DNA of 64,000 nt, from NCBI GenBank assembly GCA_003952965.2, contig CM025849.1:32638036-32702035 (forward strand). Reading direction: 5' to 3'. Under the pieces are notes generated by a model. It ran no database searches. It worked only from the letters and a program-made list of their open reading frames with translations, and was not told the DNA's origin. Below, piece after piece: positions 1-12,970 of this stretch. The translations under genes were made by a program, and so were the position numbers. This stretch comes from Morella rubra (taxonomy: Eukaryota; Streptophyta; Magnoliopsida; Fagales; Myricaceae). Within the stretch, counting starts at the first letter, position 1, and every line of letters starts with the position of its first letter.

Positions 1-806
1 ATGATCTGTAGCGGTCGACCGCTTCATGAAGCGGATGATGTTGACAGCATTCAAATTTATGACGTTGAGCAATGACTAGTTGAAGTGGTCGACCGGTACA
101 ACTGTAAAATTGTCAGATCGACCCCTAACGGCTATAAACGGCTAGTTTTCTCATGTGGCCTATATAAAGACCTTCCTATTGTCTCTAAACAAGAGAGAAT
201 GACCACATATCATTTTACATAGCTTGAGAAATATCTTAAACCTTCCTATTCATATTTCTCATATCATTCACACAAATTACACTTTCTTATCCTTGTCATT
301 GTGTGAATCAAAAAGATAGAACTTTCCATTTTCATATCCACTCTTTGAGAGAGTTTATTCTTGTATCTTCCTATCCAAAAGAGGTGATTCCTTTAGTGAG
401 GTTGTTCACTAAAGAAGAAGCTTAGAGAGGGTATATCTCAAGCTTGGTTGGGTTGTGAGTGGTGAGCCCGAAAATCACTTGGGGTTTGAGTGTTGAGCCA
501 GGAAAGCACTTGTAAGGTTCTCTAGCACCCGAAGCTAGAGTGTACTATTTGGAAGATAGTGGGAAAACCTCAAGGCTCGGTAAAGGAGCTTGAGGGGTGG
601 ATGTAGCGGGTTTGCGAACCACCTAAAAATCTCGTGTTTGCTTCTCTACCCTACTCTTTACATTTAACACTTATTCTCTTATCGCATCTATATACTTGTT
701 CTAAATTAGTCTTTACTTTGCAAACACGACTTTGGGGGTTAAAAGCGAAAAAGTTTGGAAACCCAATTCGCCCCCCTCTTGGGTTGCCTTAATCCTTAGA
801 CTTACA
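1..806 (+). mobile_element. Ty1-copia-type LTR end, truncated by window edge
   Basis: The segment has the look of a plant copia LTR. A promoter-like part lies near 160-200 (cctatataaag), followed by a long untranslated stretch. Near the end, at about 763-786, is the C-rich CGCCCCCCTCTTGGGTTGCC block often found close to the 3' end of plant copia LTRs. I place the end at a CA dinucleotide (805-806), next to CACTA-derived DNA. The left end is outside the window, so target duplications cannot be tested. No coding sequence is seen. Family assignment rests on the C-rich block only. Confidence 0.55.
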
Positions 807-1059
807 GGATAGCTATGCGTGCGCACATTATCATTGCACAAGAACCATTTGGACGACTTTTGTTACCATTCCAACTGTTTCCTACGTGTTTGAATTAATT
901 TAATTAAAATTTTTGAAATAATTTGCTAATAATATAAATAGAAAGATATTCAATACTCATAATATAATAAAATATCTATAAATATGCAATGTTATTAAAA
1001 TTAAATAAAATACATAATCGATAAGTACTGACAAAGTAGTAAAAATATATAAATCTACC
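807..1059. other. AT-rich flank of CACTA copy, no gene
   Basis: This stretch is AT-rich and non-coding. Its reverse complement matches the segment near 25130-25370 (shared cacgtaggaaac-type sequence followed by a t/a-rich run). It is therefore the 3' non-coding part of the same CACTA family, present in opposite orientation at the two places. Confidence 0.55.
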
Positions 1060-2640
1060 CAAATTTTCGTTTGGGTGTCGAACGAGATTGCAGCTGTCTG
1101 ATCTGCTCCACCAGCTGCTCACACATCTGCTCCGCCATTAGTTGCATCCTCCGTTCTTGTTGTTCCACTAGGTCCTTTGCTGCTCCTCCATCATCTTTTG
1201 ATGCTCTTCGTCTTTTTTTCGTTGCTGCTCTGCCATCATCTGCATCAGCTTTTCGTCTTTCTTCCGTTGTTGCTCCTCCATCATCTGCAGATGCTCTCGC
1301 ATCGTCTGCTTCATATTTGACCGTACTGAATGGCTAAACCTCGCACGTAACCGCTTTCGTCCCCAACACCTCAGCGAAAATCTCCACTTCGGTGTATGAC
1401 TTTCCCTCTGACTCGTTCTGCAACTGTAACGCCTCCATTTTTTCCTACAAAATTGGAAAATAAAATAAAAACTAGACATATGAAACATAAACGCACACGA
1501 ATGCATCATTAAATCTAATGTTACAACTTACAAAATTTTCTCGTGCATCTTCTGATGTCCATGCCATCTTATTAGTATGCGTCTTTTTATAAAGCAACGC
1601 AGCACTAATCTCATCAGATTCTGATTTTTCTGTACACCAAAAGAAATATAAAACGTGCATATTAAAATACCTAAGTCATTTATTTAAATAATAAATAATA
1701 AAAAATTAAATTTATTACTTACTAACAACGCTCTCGTGCATTGGAAAGACCTCGCTCCCGATGTGTGTACAATCTTCAGCTTAGCTTTATTCTCCTTGTT
1801 GATTGCACTCCTCCTCTGCATTATAATTTACAGTTGTTACCACAATTAATAATAAAATAAAATAAAACGTTCAGACGGAATAAAAATGTTTAACCTGAAA
1901 TTCCTCACTCGCGAATAAATCACAAGACACGAGTCCATTCTTCCTTGTTCATCTCGGGATACGGGTGCTCTAACGCCTCTTCTTTGAATTGAACACCGAG
2001 TAATGCTGTGTTCATTGTAGACGTCACAGTGATGTGATCCTCGGCTCGGTCGTAATCTAGTTGGAAGTCATCCTTAACATATATAATAGTTAGAAACGCA
2101 AAAAAGTTTAAACAATTAAAATTTAAAAATTATACTTACCAACACTCGGTTCATCACATACGATTTAACCTTTCGGGGACCTCCTTCCACTTACTCGTAT
2201 CAAATGGGACATGTTGTCGAACGAGCGCACCAATATGACTCGAGAGCATTGAGGACGCCTTGTCATCACCGCCCGTACGTCCATCAGGGATATGGACAGT
2301 CAGCTTTCCTCCGGTGTGAGCCTTGAGTAAGGCAATCCACGCGTACTACCTCGAACGTGTCTGATTCCGGACGTCTGCTACAAATGAAGAACGATAAATT
2401 TAAAATTCAGTTAAGCATAGAAATTTAAAAGTCATAATATTTAATCAAGATTGACGGGGTAAGATACTTACATGCACAACTACTTTGGGTGCCTACTGGA
2501 CTGGCTGTGTAGGGGACGGTAATTCATTCCTATCTCTAAGTGAAGGACCCGACACTGCTAGTGTACGGGACTACTCTCAGCTCGAACTGATGAATCGCAC
2601 GAAGACGTTTCCCTCCGCTAGCATGACGTCGTCCTGTGAC
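1060..2640 (-). pseudogene. CACTA TNP1-like transposase (Ptta/En/Spm, Transposase_24-like), broken
   Basis: Read on the minus strand, pieces of a plant En/Spm-type accessory transposase appear in order in different frames. They are IPDGRTGGDDKASSMLSSHIGAL (about 2290-2220), a central part (about 2080-1920), SESDEISAALLYKK (about 1620-1570), EGKSYTEVEIFAEVLGTK (about 1420-1360), and a Gln/Lys/Glu-rich coiled coil built of repeated QMMxEQQRKKDE blocks (1330-1150). Frameshifts and stops separate the pieces, and introns may account for some gaps. A plus-strand copy lies at 18600-19130 plus 24140-25120. In this family the protein is thought to bind element ends. Here it cannot be made as one protein. 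Confidence 0.7.
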
Positions 2641-2739
2641 CAAATAAATCAATATTAGAGAAAAAAACATAATGACACATGTTACTCAAAATGAATATAA
2701 AATAGAAACGCAAAGTAAATTGAAATGATAAAGTTACTT

Positions 2740-2974
2740 TAGTCCTCAGAGTCATATTCTCCTAGTATGCTTCACGATTCAACGGTTCTTCTCTATCTTC
2801 ACTAGCTTCCTCCTCAATTGGTGAAAAATCATACGTGTTTCTAAGGGTAATCTTTTGAACAATCTTCCAGTGACCACCCAATTTCATATCGTCGATATAA
2901 AACACTTGATTCCCCTGAGAAGATAACACGAACGGGTCATCTTTGTACCACATTCAGGACGTGTTAATACTAAC
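2740..2974 (-). pseudogene. CACTA TNP2 C-terminal (DUF4216) tail, separated by LTR insertion
   Basis: The minus strand encodes WYKDDPFVLSSQGNQVFYID followed by LGGHWKIVQKI, typical of the DUF4216 domain at the C-terminal end of TNP2-type CACTA transposases. The upstream half of this domain lies at 6200-6540. The two halves are split by the solo LTR at 2975-6190, whose CTAAC target duplication falls inside the domain. This shows that the CACTA copy was present before the LTR arrived. Confidence 0.75.
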
Positions 2975-5900
2975 TGTGAGACCCCGACCTTATTTCAATC
3001 ATTGTAAAAAGAATTATGACTCCTTAAGTGTGTATTACTCTAATTATTGAGAAAGGCATGTATGGGTAAATTAATCTAAGATTTTGTCTAGGTGAAATTT
3101 TTCCCCTAGCATTTTTATGCATCTTTAGCTATGATTTAAATGTTATATCGTTTGCAATTTTTAATAGTATTAAATTTGAGTATTTGGGATTAATTAAACT
3201 AATCATTTTAATTGTTGGAATATATCTCTAAGTTTGCAATATTTGGAAGAAATTGAATTAAGGACTTTGACTCTTGAAAAATGTGTGAAAGGCATGTTAG
3301 GGTTAATAATAATGAAGTGGCAGAAAAATAATAATAAAAAAAAGAAAATGGGGAAAAAGGGAGGGAAGTCACGTGAAGGAGGAAAGAAAGGGGGAAGGCA
3401 GCCTTGTCTTCCCCCTCCCCCCCCCCCCCCCAAAGCACTTTCACGCCTATTAACCCCCCCCCCTTGCCGCACACTTCACATTCCCATTGCCCTAACACTC
3501 TTTTGCCCTAACTCACTCACACAACCGAAGAGAAGAAGGAAGAGAAGAAAGAAGAAGAAGAAGAAAGAAAAAAAGAAGAGGAAGAAGAAGAAGGAGAAAG
3601 AGAAGAAAGAAAGGTAAGTTCGGCCCTTGCTATGAAAAAAATCTCTACTGGCCGAAATACCCACTATCTCATTTCTTTCACATTTTTCTTGGATGATAGC
3701 TTGTTGTGTGCTAGGTTGTTTTCTCCCTATCTACATGTTGTTTGCTCTAAGAGTAGTGTAGATCTTGTAAGAAATCATGGGGAGATATGGTTAGATCTGA
3801 GAAATGTTCTAGGGCAACATTGATGCACCCTAAGTGTATGAGAAAAAGCCTAAAAGAGGACTGAAATCTGTTTGTGTATGCATGGCCGGATCTGTTGGGT
3901 TGTAGTGTTGCAAGTGTGGTTTTAATTTCTGTGTTAAGTTTAAATTTAATTGCTAAGTTGTTGGAAAACAAAGCTGAGGTTTTAAATCTAGAATCATGGG
4001 TGAAGTTGCTGCATGAAGAAGGTTATGATAAAAAGGGAGGAAACTTGCAGGAAAAGTAAAACTTCCTTGTTGCTGATTTGCATCTATAGAGGATAGAACC
4101 ATTCTATTATGACTTCTTATGGTTGATTGGAAAACCCATAGTATTCATAAGCATGGCCTGTTATGTTGAAGATCATTAAGAATTATAGAGAATGCTTGTT
4201 AGACTAGTTGCTGAAAACAAGTTGCTGAAATGTACTTCTGCAGATTTCAAGGCTCGAACTAGGAGTGTATTCTGATGCAATTGTGCTTATCCTTTGATCT
4301 TAAGAGGATCCTAGATTGTAGGCCTAGGAAATAGGAAGATTTTAAGCCATACCTTGGGTGATTCCGATAAGTATTGGGTGAGATATGCGTTGTTCAAGGC
4401 CGGACGTCAAGCTGCCAGCAGCCTTGTACGTCCGGAATGTTAACTCATTTCGAATACCTTTTGAGTGATCATTTTAAGTCCAAATTTTACGAGTTTGGTC
4501 TTGAATTTTAAGTTTATGAAAGAAGAACATTTTAAGGTAAATTTCATGTGAATTAGAGGTGTAATGAATGAGTTGTGATATTTTGAAAATGGAAGGCCGA
4601 GCTGGAAACAGCAACAGTGTTGTTGTAGGATTTTCGCCTAATATGAAGTGTTTGTAAAAATGTTCTGCTGTTGTGAATTTTACCTCAATCTTGACCTATG
4701 AAAGCTGAATTTTCAAAATAAATTTCATGTTATTTGGAGCCATGTCTATGAAGTTATGAATTTTAAGTTGGAGACGTCGGGGCTGCCCGCTTGGACGTCC
4801 TCCGCAGCTTGTATTTTCGGGTAAATATTTTGAATGGCAAATGAGCTCCAAATTACTTAGAACTTTCATATGTTATAAAAATTAGTGTAAGGATCAGTTT
4901 AGAACCCAATTCTTATGGCTTCGGCATTCTTAAGAGAATACTTTGCATTGTAAGATCACCATTGGGAAATCAAGAAATATGGGCGATTTTGTATGATGTG
5001 CTGAATTTAATTGAATGACTATTCTCTACATCTAGTAAACCTATAAATGACATTAGTATGAATCAATTGTAGGCAAGGTGCCCATCGCTCAAGTGGACGG
5101 AGGTAAGTGGAAAATTATGTTTTTCCAAAAAACTGGAATGATACACATCATGGATATTTATCATCAAGCATGACATGAGCACGTCATGAGCATTTGCATT
5201 TATTTTTCTCATAAGGATGAAAGAGAAAATGTGCAATGAAAGTACAATTTATGCTACGTTATGATATGTTATGGCTAAATAGGATGGTCGGTACCGTACC
5301 ATTAAGATAGGTGCATCCACTCCGAAGGACGAATGCGAGAAGGATGGATGACTCCTAAGGGGCACCCACTCCGAAGGACGAATGCGAGAAGGATGGGTAG
5401 CTCTTGAGGTATGTGCAATCACACTGAAGGATGCTTGCAAGAAGGTGTGAACCTCTAAGGGTTGAGTCTAGTCATTAGGCCTGGGGCCACGTCGAGGACT
5501 AGCTCAACCAAATGACGTATTCCCAAGGGAAAAGGAATAGTTCCGAAGGGAACGCACAACCCTGACTTCAGGGGTAAATGGAGCGAGATAAGTGCCCAAT
5601 CAAGAAAGAATTATTTTCAAGATCAATTGCATGTTTCTTTTAAGATCAAGTACGTTGTCTCATGCATATGCAAGCATTTCATTTGACATTCATGTACATT
5701 GATATCCATGAACATGCGAGACATGCACTATTTATTGCATATGATCCCTTACTGAGTCATTCGACTCACAGTTTTTAAATTGTATCATTCCAGACAATAT
5801 TTCAGGTGAGGAAACCTAAGAAGAGGACCTTAAAACCTAGGAGAGGGGCTGACGAGGACATCCTCTTCCCTTTTTGTTATTTTATTTCAGTAAAGGTTTA

Positions 5901-6190
5901 GATATAATTTTTGAAAGAGCCGACATGAGCCTCCGATGTGTGGTGGTCATGGGTTATTCGGCCCAGTAAAGTTTAGGGTTTTTAACCAATTGATATTTTG
6001 AGACTGTGTTGTAATTACTTCAAGTTATCGTTTGAGGAGCAGGTTCTAATGTTTCATTACGCGCATTAGTCGATTAAAAAAAAAGGGGGTTTTTCCGCTG
6101 CAAGAATTTAGTAAGTTCGCTTGAGTATTCCTTGTTGGGGATGCTCGCGGCTGTCACTAGCCTCTTCGAGTTAGCGTTTGGGGCGTGACA
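2975..6190 (+). mobile_element. Solo LTR, Ty3-gypsy-type long LTR (copy 1)
   Basis: The element begins TGTGAGACCCCGACC and ends TTGGGGCGTGACA, so it has TG...CA ends. It is flanked on both sides by CTAAC (2970-2974 and 6191-6195), a perfect 5-bp target duplication. It is 3216 bp long and has no internal gag or pol, so it is a solo LTR left by LTR-LTR recombination. It holds a GAA-rich tract (about 3530-3612), splice-like sites (see findings), C-runs, and the block CTTACTGAGTCATTCGACTC near 5750 that I associate with long LTRs of Tekay/Del-type chromoviruses. Lineage is tentative; the LTR call is firm. Confidence 0.85.
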
Positions 6191-6195
6191 CTAAC

Positions 6196-9110
6196 AAACC
6201 AACCACTTTTATCAAGACCTAAGTTTTGAGTACTCAAGTCAAACCAGTCACATTTGAGTAAATAAACTAAATTTTCCCGCAAAAAAACACCGCCGTAAAA
6301 CTAAATATCCACGACCTGGCCGCAAAAATTAACATCTTCCCCATCATGGTCCCCCGGAACAACCACACCACTATTCAGAGTGTTACGAAATTGTTCACGA
6401 AGGACCGTGTGAAACCTAACTCCATTCACCGCACACCCACAATAACAGTATGCCCGCTAATCCAAACCGGATGCTAATGCATACAAATCATCCGACACCG
6501 AGCCCGGATTTTTATTGCGCATAGTTTGAATCTAAAATAGTAAACACATGTTAAGTTTGAATCCAAAAAAATGATTAATTAAAATTAAACATATAATAGA
6601 CACAAAATTAATTAAATACTCGATTTCCAAAACCATAACAGAAATCATTCTTCGTACCTCCTATCAACATTTATTGGTGATTGTCTCTTTATCATTTCCA
6701 AGTGCTCGCTATAAAGAAATAAGATATTTTATAATAAATTAAAATATAATGAATTGATAAGTGTTTAAATGTGCAAATATTCTTATAAGCGCTTACTCTA
6801 TATGTTTGCTGATTTCTAAATAGTTGTTGAGTACATACCACTGTGCTTTTGTAAATTCCTTTCTATTCAAATCTTGACCCCTACCAGCTCCCATCGGTCG
6901 AACACTTTGAGTAAATACAGAAAAATGACAACTTTAATCATCCATGTCAGCATAATTCTGGTCTTTTCTATTAAATCTCGTCTCAACGTACCAAGATACA
7001 TTGAGCAAAAAGTTAGACATTCATTTAACATATAATTCTTTGTTATGGAGCCCTCATACGTGCCCTGTTCTTAACGAAACGCTTCATCTTCCCCATATAC
7101 CTCTCCATTGGATACATCCATTGAAATTGAACTGGACCCCCCAAGTTTCACCTCTCGAGGTAAATGAACTGCTAAATGAACCATAATAGTAAAAAATGAT
7201 GGAGAGAAAATGCCTTCCAACTTACAAAGAATCATTCTGATGTCCTTCTCTAACTGGTTCACAATGTCTAAATGTATTGTTCTTAAGCAGAAGTCTCTAA
7301 AGAATAAGCTCAACTCAGTCAATGTTGTACATACTTCGTTTCCTAATAACCCATGTATCATTTTCGGTAATAGTCGCTGCAACAAGATGTGTGAGTCGTG
7401 ACTCTTGATACCCATTATCTTCCCTTCTTTTATATTCACGCACCGGGATATGTTAGAGGCATATCCATCCGGAAACTTGACACCCTTCAGCCATTCACAA
7501 CACTTCTTACGTTCATCCTTCGTTAAAGTAAATAATGCTTAAGGCATCACCTCCTGCTGACCCCGAACTTGCAAATGCAACTCCTTTTTAATGCCCATTA
7601 ATGCCAAGTCCCTCTGAGCACTAGCATTGTCTTTCGTCTTACCTCCTTTCAAAGAATATGTTGCGCTTCGTGCAACTTAACTCATTCTCAGCCCGTTTTC
7701 TCTTCTTCTGAGTCTTCCCAAACGAACATAACGGTACCGATTCAAGTTGTTGAAGTATCTCCTCTCCAGTGACTTCTTCAGGCATTGCTTTAAACTCTTT
7801 TTTCCCATCAAATATGTCGACATCATGCCTCCACCCATGCATCGAGGGCAAATATCGGGGATGTCCCATAAAATAATGTTTGCCCCCATGTTTCAACCAA
7901 AATGACTTTGTGTTCGCATTGCAATTAGGGCATGCTAATCGTCCTTTCATACTCTAACCCGAGAGATTACCATAAATCGAAAAATCATTTATTATCAAAA
8001 ATGAAGCAGCATGTAACTTGAATGAACTTGACACGGTCGAGTCATACGTCTGCACTCCATTTTTCCACAAGTCCTTCAACTCATCTATCAATGGCTGCAA
8101 GTAGACATTGATATTATTCTCGAAACTTCTTGGACATGGAATACGCAACGACAACATGAAACTTGAATACTTCATACATTTCCATGGTGGCAAATTGTAT
8201 GGAATTAGTACCACTGGCCATATACTATACGATAAGATCATATTGCTAAACGGATTGAACCCATCAGATGCCAAACCAACCGGACGTTTGAGATTCTCGA
8301 CCAAACCATTCATACTTCTTATCGAGGTCCTTTCCATACCCCAGAGTCTGCAGGATGCCTCATCACCCATCTTCAACCACACGTTGCTTTTGGTGCCACC
8401 GCATATCCGTTGTCGTTTGCCTTGATAGAAACAATCTCTGCAACCTCGATTTCAAGGGAAAATGCGCAATACTTTTTGAGGAACCTTTGGTTGGGTATTC
8501 TGATAGTACTTCCACCTCTATGCCCCACACACCGAATACTCTTGTAACTCGCTGTGCTTCTTCCAAAACAGTACACAGTCATTTAAGCACGCATGTATGT
8601 TATCGTAGCTAAATCTAAATTATTTCTTAACTTATTTCGCCTCATTTAATAAGATTTAAGAAGTGTCTCCCCTTCTGGCAGCGCATCTTTTATTAAGCAC
8701 AACACATCTTCAAACACCTTTACAGTCAAATTATTTCTCGACTTCACATGAAGTAACCTAACAACGAAAGACAACTTCGAGTACTTCTTACACCGGGATA
8801 CAACTCTCACTCAGCATCTGCCCATAACTTGGTATACGCAGAAAACCCGTCTCCAGACCCCAACTCGACTGTTTCAGGACCCGGCATATTTTCACAGCGT
8901 TCTCATCAACCCTCCTCCGCCTCAAAATCTTCTAACATGTCTCTCATATCATCATTTATGTTTCCCTCAAAGTCCTCATTCTAGGTTTAGGTTCTAAAGT
9001 CACTACCTAGTTAGAACTTCTGAAATTGACTCTCCGTGAAATACCCAATGAGTGTAACTCTAGTCAAACCCAATTATGAATAAATGATCCTCCATCTCGT
9101 CTACATGTTG
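6196..9110 (-). pseudogene. CACTA TNP2-type transposase (Transposase_21, DUF4218, DUF4216), broken
   Basis: On the minus strand the TNP2 domains occur in the expected order. A stretch with PLKSRLQRLFLSRQTTTDMR (about 8460-8400) leads into GLASDGFNPF and YSIWPVVLIPYNLPPWKC (8300-8170), then INVYLQPLIDELKDLW (8120-8065) and KGRLACPNCNANTKSFWLKH with MGHPRYLP (7950-7850). DUF4218 follows (GIKSHDSHILLQRLLPKM to MVHLAVHLPREV, 7420-7130), then the start of DUF4216 (6900-6340, ending at the LTR insertion). The family catalyses cut-and-paste transposition of CACTA elements. Stops and frameshifts between blocks, plus the LTR insertion, mean this copy is dead. The DUF4218 block is the best preserved piece. 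Confidence 0.85.
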
Positions 9111-9365
9111 GAACAACACATTCTTACAACTCTTACATAGACATACTATTAATCCCCGACTATCTGTATAACTACGGGCAACACTCATAAAATCCAAACA
9201 CCATCACTATACTTCACACTTTGAATCTATCAGCCTCATAAATCCAGCTTTATCCATATTGTTCCTTCAAAGAAAAAATACAAACAATAATGCAAACAAT
9301 GATGACATTCACACTCAACTCCATTTCTTCGGGTGATAGGTCCTATCCCATTCAAGTTTACAATA

Positions 9366-9635
9366 TCACGTACTGCATGTAATTGACCCGACTATTGTGA
9401 CCGATGCTTTAGAAATTTCGACAGCATTTCCCTCAGTCTCCAGATACACGCCTACAACATTGAGCATAAACACCCACCATTGAAGGCAAGTGTACAAGCT
9501 CAATGCTGAATGTGTATCCGAAAGGAAAAGGAGATTTGCATCGAAATTTCTAAACACATCTGTCATAATAGCAGATACAATTACGCACATTACGCATATT
9601 GTAAACTCAAACTGTCCATAACGTGGACAATTCAA
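9366..9635 (-). CDS. CACTA-associated small ORF of unknown function
   Basis: An 89-codon minus-strand reading frame contains SDTHSALSLYTCLQWWVFML and LETEGNAVEIS. A homologous stretch of 75 codons occurs at 25659-25886 with the same frame and only a few changes, and it lies in the corresponding place in the second CACTA copy. I do not recognise a family. Conservation between the two copies may reflect recent duplication only. It could be one exon of a transposon gene rather than a free protein. Confidence 0.3.
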   Translation of the reverse strand: MNCPRYGQFEFTICVMCVIVSAIMTDVFRNFDANLLFLSDTHSALSLYTCLQWWVFMLNVVGVYLETEGNAVEISKASVTIVGSITCST

Positions 9636-9719
9636 GAATTACACCAGTTCGTTATCCGAACTCGTGTAATTCTTAAACGGGGCTAAGGCTACTAAATGAA
9701 TGCATGACATAACAACAAA

Positions 9720-10615
9720 TACGTTCGGACGTAACATACCGTCCGAACCATACATATAAACGTTCGGACGCCTTTGCAAAAGGTCCGAACGAAAAATAGA
9801 GTCCGAACGGTACATCAACTGTCCGGATTGCGATTGTCGAACAAGACAGTTCTTCGATGCACAGACTCTATTTTCAGCCCAAAATCTTGTCAAAATCAAC
9901 CCAAATCACAAACACTTCAATATAAACACATCACAACCAACCCCAAACTCCATTACTATCATTTTAGACCCTAAAATTTTGAAAAACACATGCACATATA
10001 TTAAAATACATGCTTTTCACCTAAAACAATTCAATTTAAAACCACTAACCTCAAATGCAATCCAATTTCAAATCCAAAGAGATGCTCCTTTCACACCTCT
10101 TCAATGAGATTGGACGCCCAAAATCAGCTCTCCGCTTCTCCTCGTTGCTCAAATCTCTCGTTTACTTTGTTTTTTCATTTTTTCCACTGTCTGCGATTCT
10201 CACTTTCATACGCTTGAATACTGTTCGGACACATCAAAGGAAGTTCGGACGCATACGTGTATTAGTATTCGAGGGAATTCATGCCGCCAAAATTTCATAA
10301 CCGTCCAAACCTCCCTCTTACAGTTCAACACACCGTTTTAGTAATTCTCAAACGACAGCGTATGCTCATTAACATAGACGTTCGTCCGAACACTACTTAT
10401 ATCACACCAGACTGTTTATACAAAGACGTTAGCATCTGATAATAAACAACACGTCCGGACGTATATAAAAACCCAAGCGTCCCGACCGTATAAAAATGTT
10501 GGACGTGTATGTTTTTTTATATAATACGTCAATTCGAGCTTACATTAAACAGTCCGGACGGAGACATTAACGTCCGAACGGTTTTGGACGATTTTTTTTT
10601 TTTTTCATTTTTAAT
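9720..10615. repeat. CACTA repeat zone rich in CGTTCGGAC/GTCCGAACG motifs
   Basis: Short motifs of the type GTTCGGAC, TCCGAACG and GTCCGGACG occur again and again in both orientations, for example near 9723, 9742, 9762, 9785, 9804, 10222, 10246, 10447, 10552 and 10572. In CACTA elements such short sub-terminal repeats are binding sites for the TNPA/TNP1 protein. No conserved protein is seen here. Equivalent zones lie at 12130-12900, 16385-16700, 26050-27010, 28550-28950 and 29690-30610. Confidence 0.65.
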
Positions 10616-10915
10616 TAACTTTATTAGCAAGTTTTAAATAACCAAAGTTAGTTAATAATGTAAATAATCTTAGTGGATTAAGTTCTAATATCAATATTTT
10701 TTTGAATGAGTGTACCGAAATTAGAAACATAACATTAATTAACATATTGTATTAAGTTCTAATAAATATAAATAACATAAATATATCAAATATCGTCAAA
10801 ACATAATATAAACAAAAACATCAAATAAAATCAACACATGTCCACAAAACATAATATAAAAGTAAATGTCCTCAAAACATAATAAAAAAATAAATGTGAT
10901 AATAAAAGTAAATAA

Positions 10916-12110
10916 ATGTTGACTACTCATCATCATCATCATCCGTCAGTTTTAGAACTTGACGGACGTGACGAAGGTGCTCCTCTATCAGCACGACCCG
11001 CTCAGTCAAGGGAAAGAGCTCCGCACGGTTGCCACGCCCTTCAGAACCTCTTTAAGCACAGCGACCTCCTTCTTCCACCCAACGTCCATGTCGGCGACCT
11101 TGCTCCAAAGCTGTCAGACGACGACTGATATCACTGACCATGCAATGGGTGGGCTGCAAGACCGATTCCATCTGCTGAGACAGCTCCGTCATCATATCGT
11201 CCATCCAACTCGGCCGCTGTGCCCCAAGTCCCTGGGTCGAGCTCTGCCCAGGATCCTGCCCTCCATTGCCTCCTAGGCTGCTCCTGTCGTCTTACTCTAG
11301 CAACCCGAGCACTTCAGCGCTCGCGTGTCTGGGCATCGATTTGGAGAGCGTGGTCTTGTTGATCGACCCAAGTGGAAGTGCCCTCGGCTCGTCACCACTC
11401 TCGGGTACCATCATGGCGTGCAGGAACTGGGTCAGAAGAATCCCATGCGGCAATGAAATCGTAGCATCAGTCTTCAAGGCCTCTGCACGAATGGATAGGT
11501 AGATGTATGATGCTATATCAACAGGTAGCCCCCGTACAACTGCCAGGTACAGGAACTCGGCCCGACTATAAGACAGCTTCGTGGTGTGCTTCTTCGGTCG
11601 ATGGTGAGCATAGGATCAGGTGCATGATCCGCCAAAAAGGAAGCACTGCCCGTGTACCATATAGGCTCCGTCCAAAATAGCTGTATCCTCGCCCAGCATG
11701 GTCGGAATACCTCGGCCTTAGTAGGCCGGCCCTCCTCGCTCATTGGTAGGTTTGGGAACGCTGCCAAATCTCTCTCGTACCCCAAGAAATTCGCCAGCTC
11801 GTGGGCGAGAATATGATCGGAACGTTACGAACAGTGACCTCCATACTAGGCTCCTCGAGGTCCCTCGCCCGTAATATAGAGCAATAAAACTCTCGCACCA
11901 TATTCTTTGATGCATAGCCGGTCCTATGGATAACGGAAGCCAACCTAACTCCTCCACCACCTCCGGAAGCGTCCGACCCTCAAATGTGAGATCGTTAAAA
12001 GTCTGCCAACTTGATATCCCGCTCGACAACAATCGAGCGAGACATAATGATCGCTGTATGCTGCTCCACCGTTAAAGCTCGAGTGGAAGGTTGCTCGTCA
12101 TCAGCTTGGC
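10916..12110 (-). pseudogene. 'Putative plant transposon protein' gene (PF20167-like), broken, copy 1
   Basis: Minus-strand pieces in several frames give PEVVEELGWLPL (about 11970), MVREFYCSIL (11900-11870), RNVPIIFSPTSWR with FLGVRER (11840-11775), NLPMSEEGRPTKAEVFRPCW (11750-11690) and ISLPHGILLTQFLHAMMVPE (11460-11400). This series matches what I know of the plant transposon protein family named PF20167, of unknown biochemical role. A homologue at 27300-28530 keeps longer frames. Frameshifts and stops rule out a full protein here. It travels with the CACTA repeats on both sides. Confidence 0.6.
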
Positions 12111-12129
12111 CACTAGTATGAACGTTTAC

Positions 12130-12900
12130 TCATTTTTTCAAAATCTGCACAAAAAGCATCAAACGGTTAGATAAACGTCCGAACAAAATAACATCGTCCA
12201 AACAATAATACAGTCCGGACTTGAAGCGTCCGCACATTATCAAAACGTCAACGTATCTGTTTTGAAAGTCTAAAAAGAGTCCGAACAGCTTTGGATATCC
12301 GTCCGAACCCCAAGTAGATAAAAAATATTTAAATTTAACATTAAATCGTCGACTGCATTGAAAAAGTGTCCGGACACAATCAAAATGACAACGTATACCT
12401 CGAACGACTACCATAAGTCCGACAACTACAAGGACATGCGTCCGGAAGACTAAATAAAGTGTCCGACGCTTCTGGAGGATAATCGAGTTAACTCAGCCAT
12501 GTCAGCGTCCCTCCCCTCCCCACACGCCCAAAAATACAACCAAAACACAAACTAATACACTTAAAACAACTAACACTTAACACAATCAATTTCTACGTAA
12601 AATCAATTAAAAAACACAATGTACTATGAAAAAAATGGAATTGAAATTCTATACGTAAAAGTAAAAAAAATGAAATTTTTACCATTAAAATCTTGTTAAA
12701 AGTAAGCAAAATATACCTGGATGTGATTAGATCCACGAAAGAGTGATATTACGTCAAGATTTGTGAAGAAAAAACTTGAGTTTTGAGAGATTTTTTAAGG
12801 AAAAATGGTTGGTATTTGTGAAAATGACGAACTGTTGACTTTTGCAAATACGTCGCTAGCGTCCGGACACTAAATTCCGTCTGGACTTTTCTGCACACGT
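12130..12900. repeat. CACTA repeat zone (GTCCGAAC/GTCCGGAC motifs)
   Basis: This is another cluster of the short motifs GTCCGAAC, GTCCGGAC and CGAACGAC, for example near 12177, 12211, 12279, 12301, 12368, 12441 and 12860. It lies between the PF20167-like gene and the second long LTR. No gene is visible in either strand beyond short random frames. Confidence 0.6.
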
Positions 12901-12970
12901 GGCCCAATCAACCTACTTCGTATTAAATGCCAAAATTTAAAATGTTTAAAAACCAGTTCCGGATAAATTA

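Noticed and set aside
3234..3664. Open frames with long Lys/Arg/Glu or Phe/Ser runs on both strands
   Set aside because: They are translations of the GAA/CTT-rich and C-rich tracts inside the long LTR; the same happens at 13290-13595, 19635-19955 and 63580-63660.
10916..11502. Plus-strand frames with a His run and a Ser/Leu-rich sequence
   Set aside because: They are antisense to the PF20167-like gene, whose minus-strand frames are conserved between two copies; the His run comes from a CAT microsatellite.
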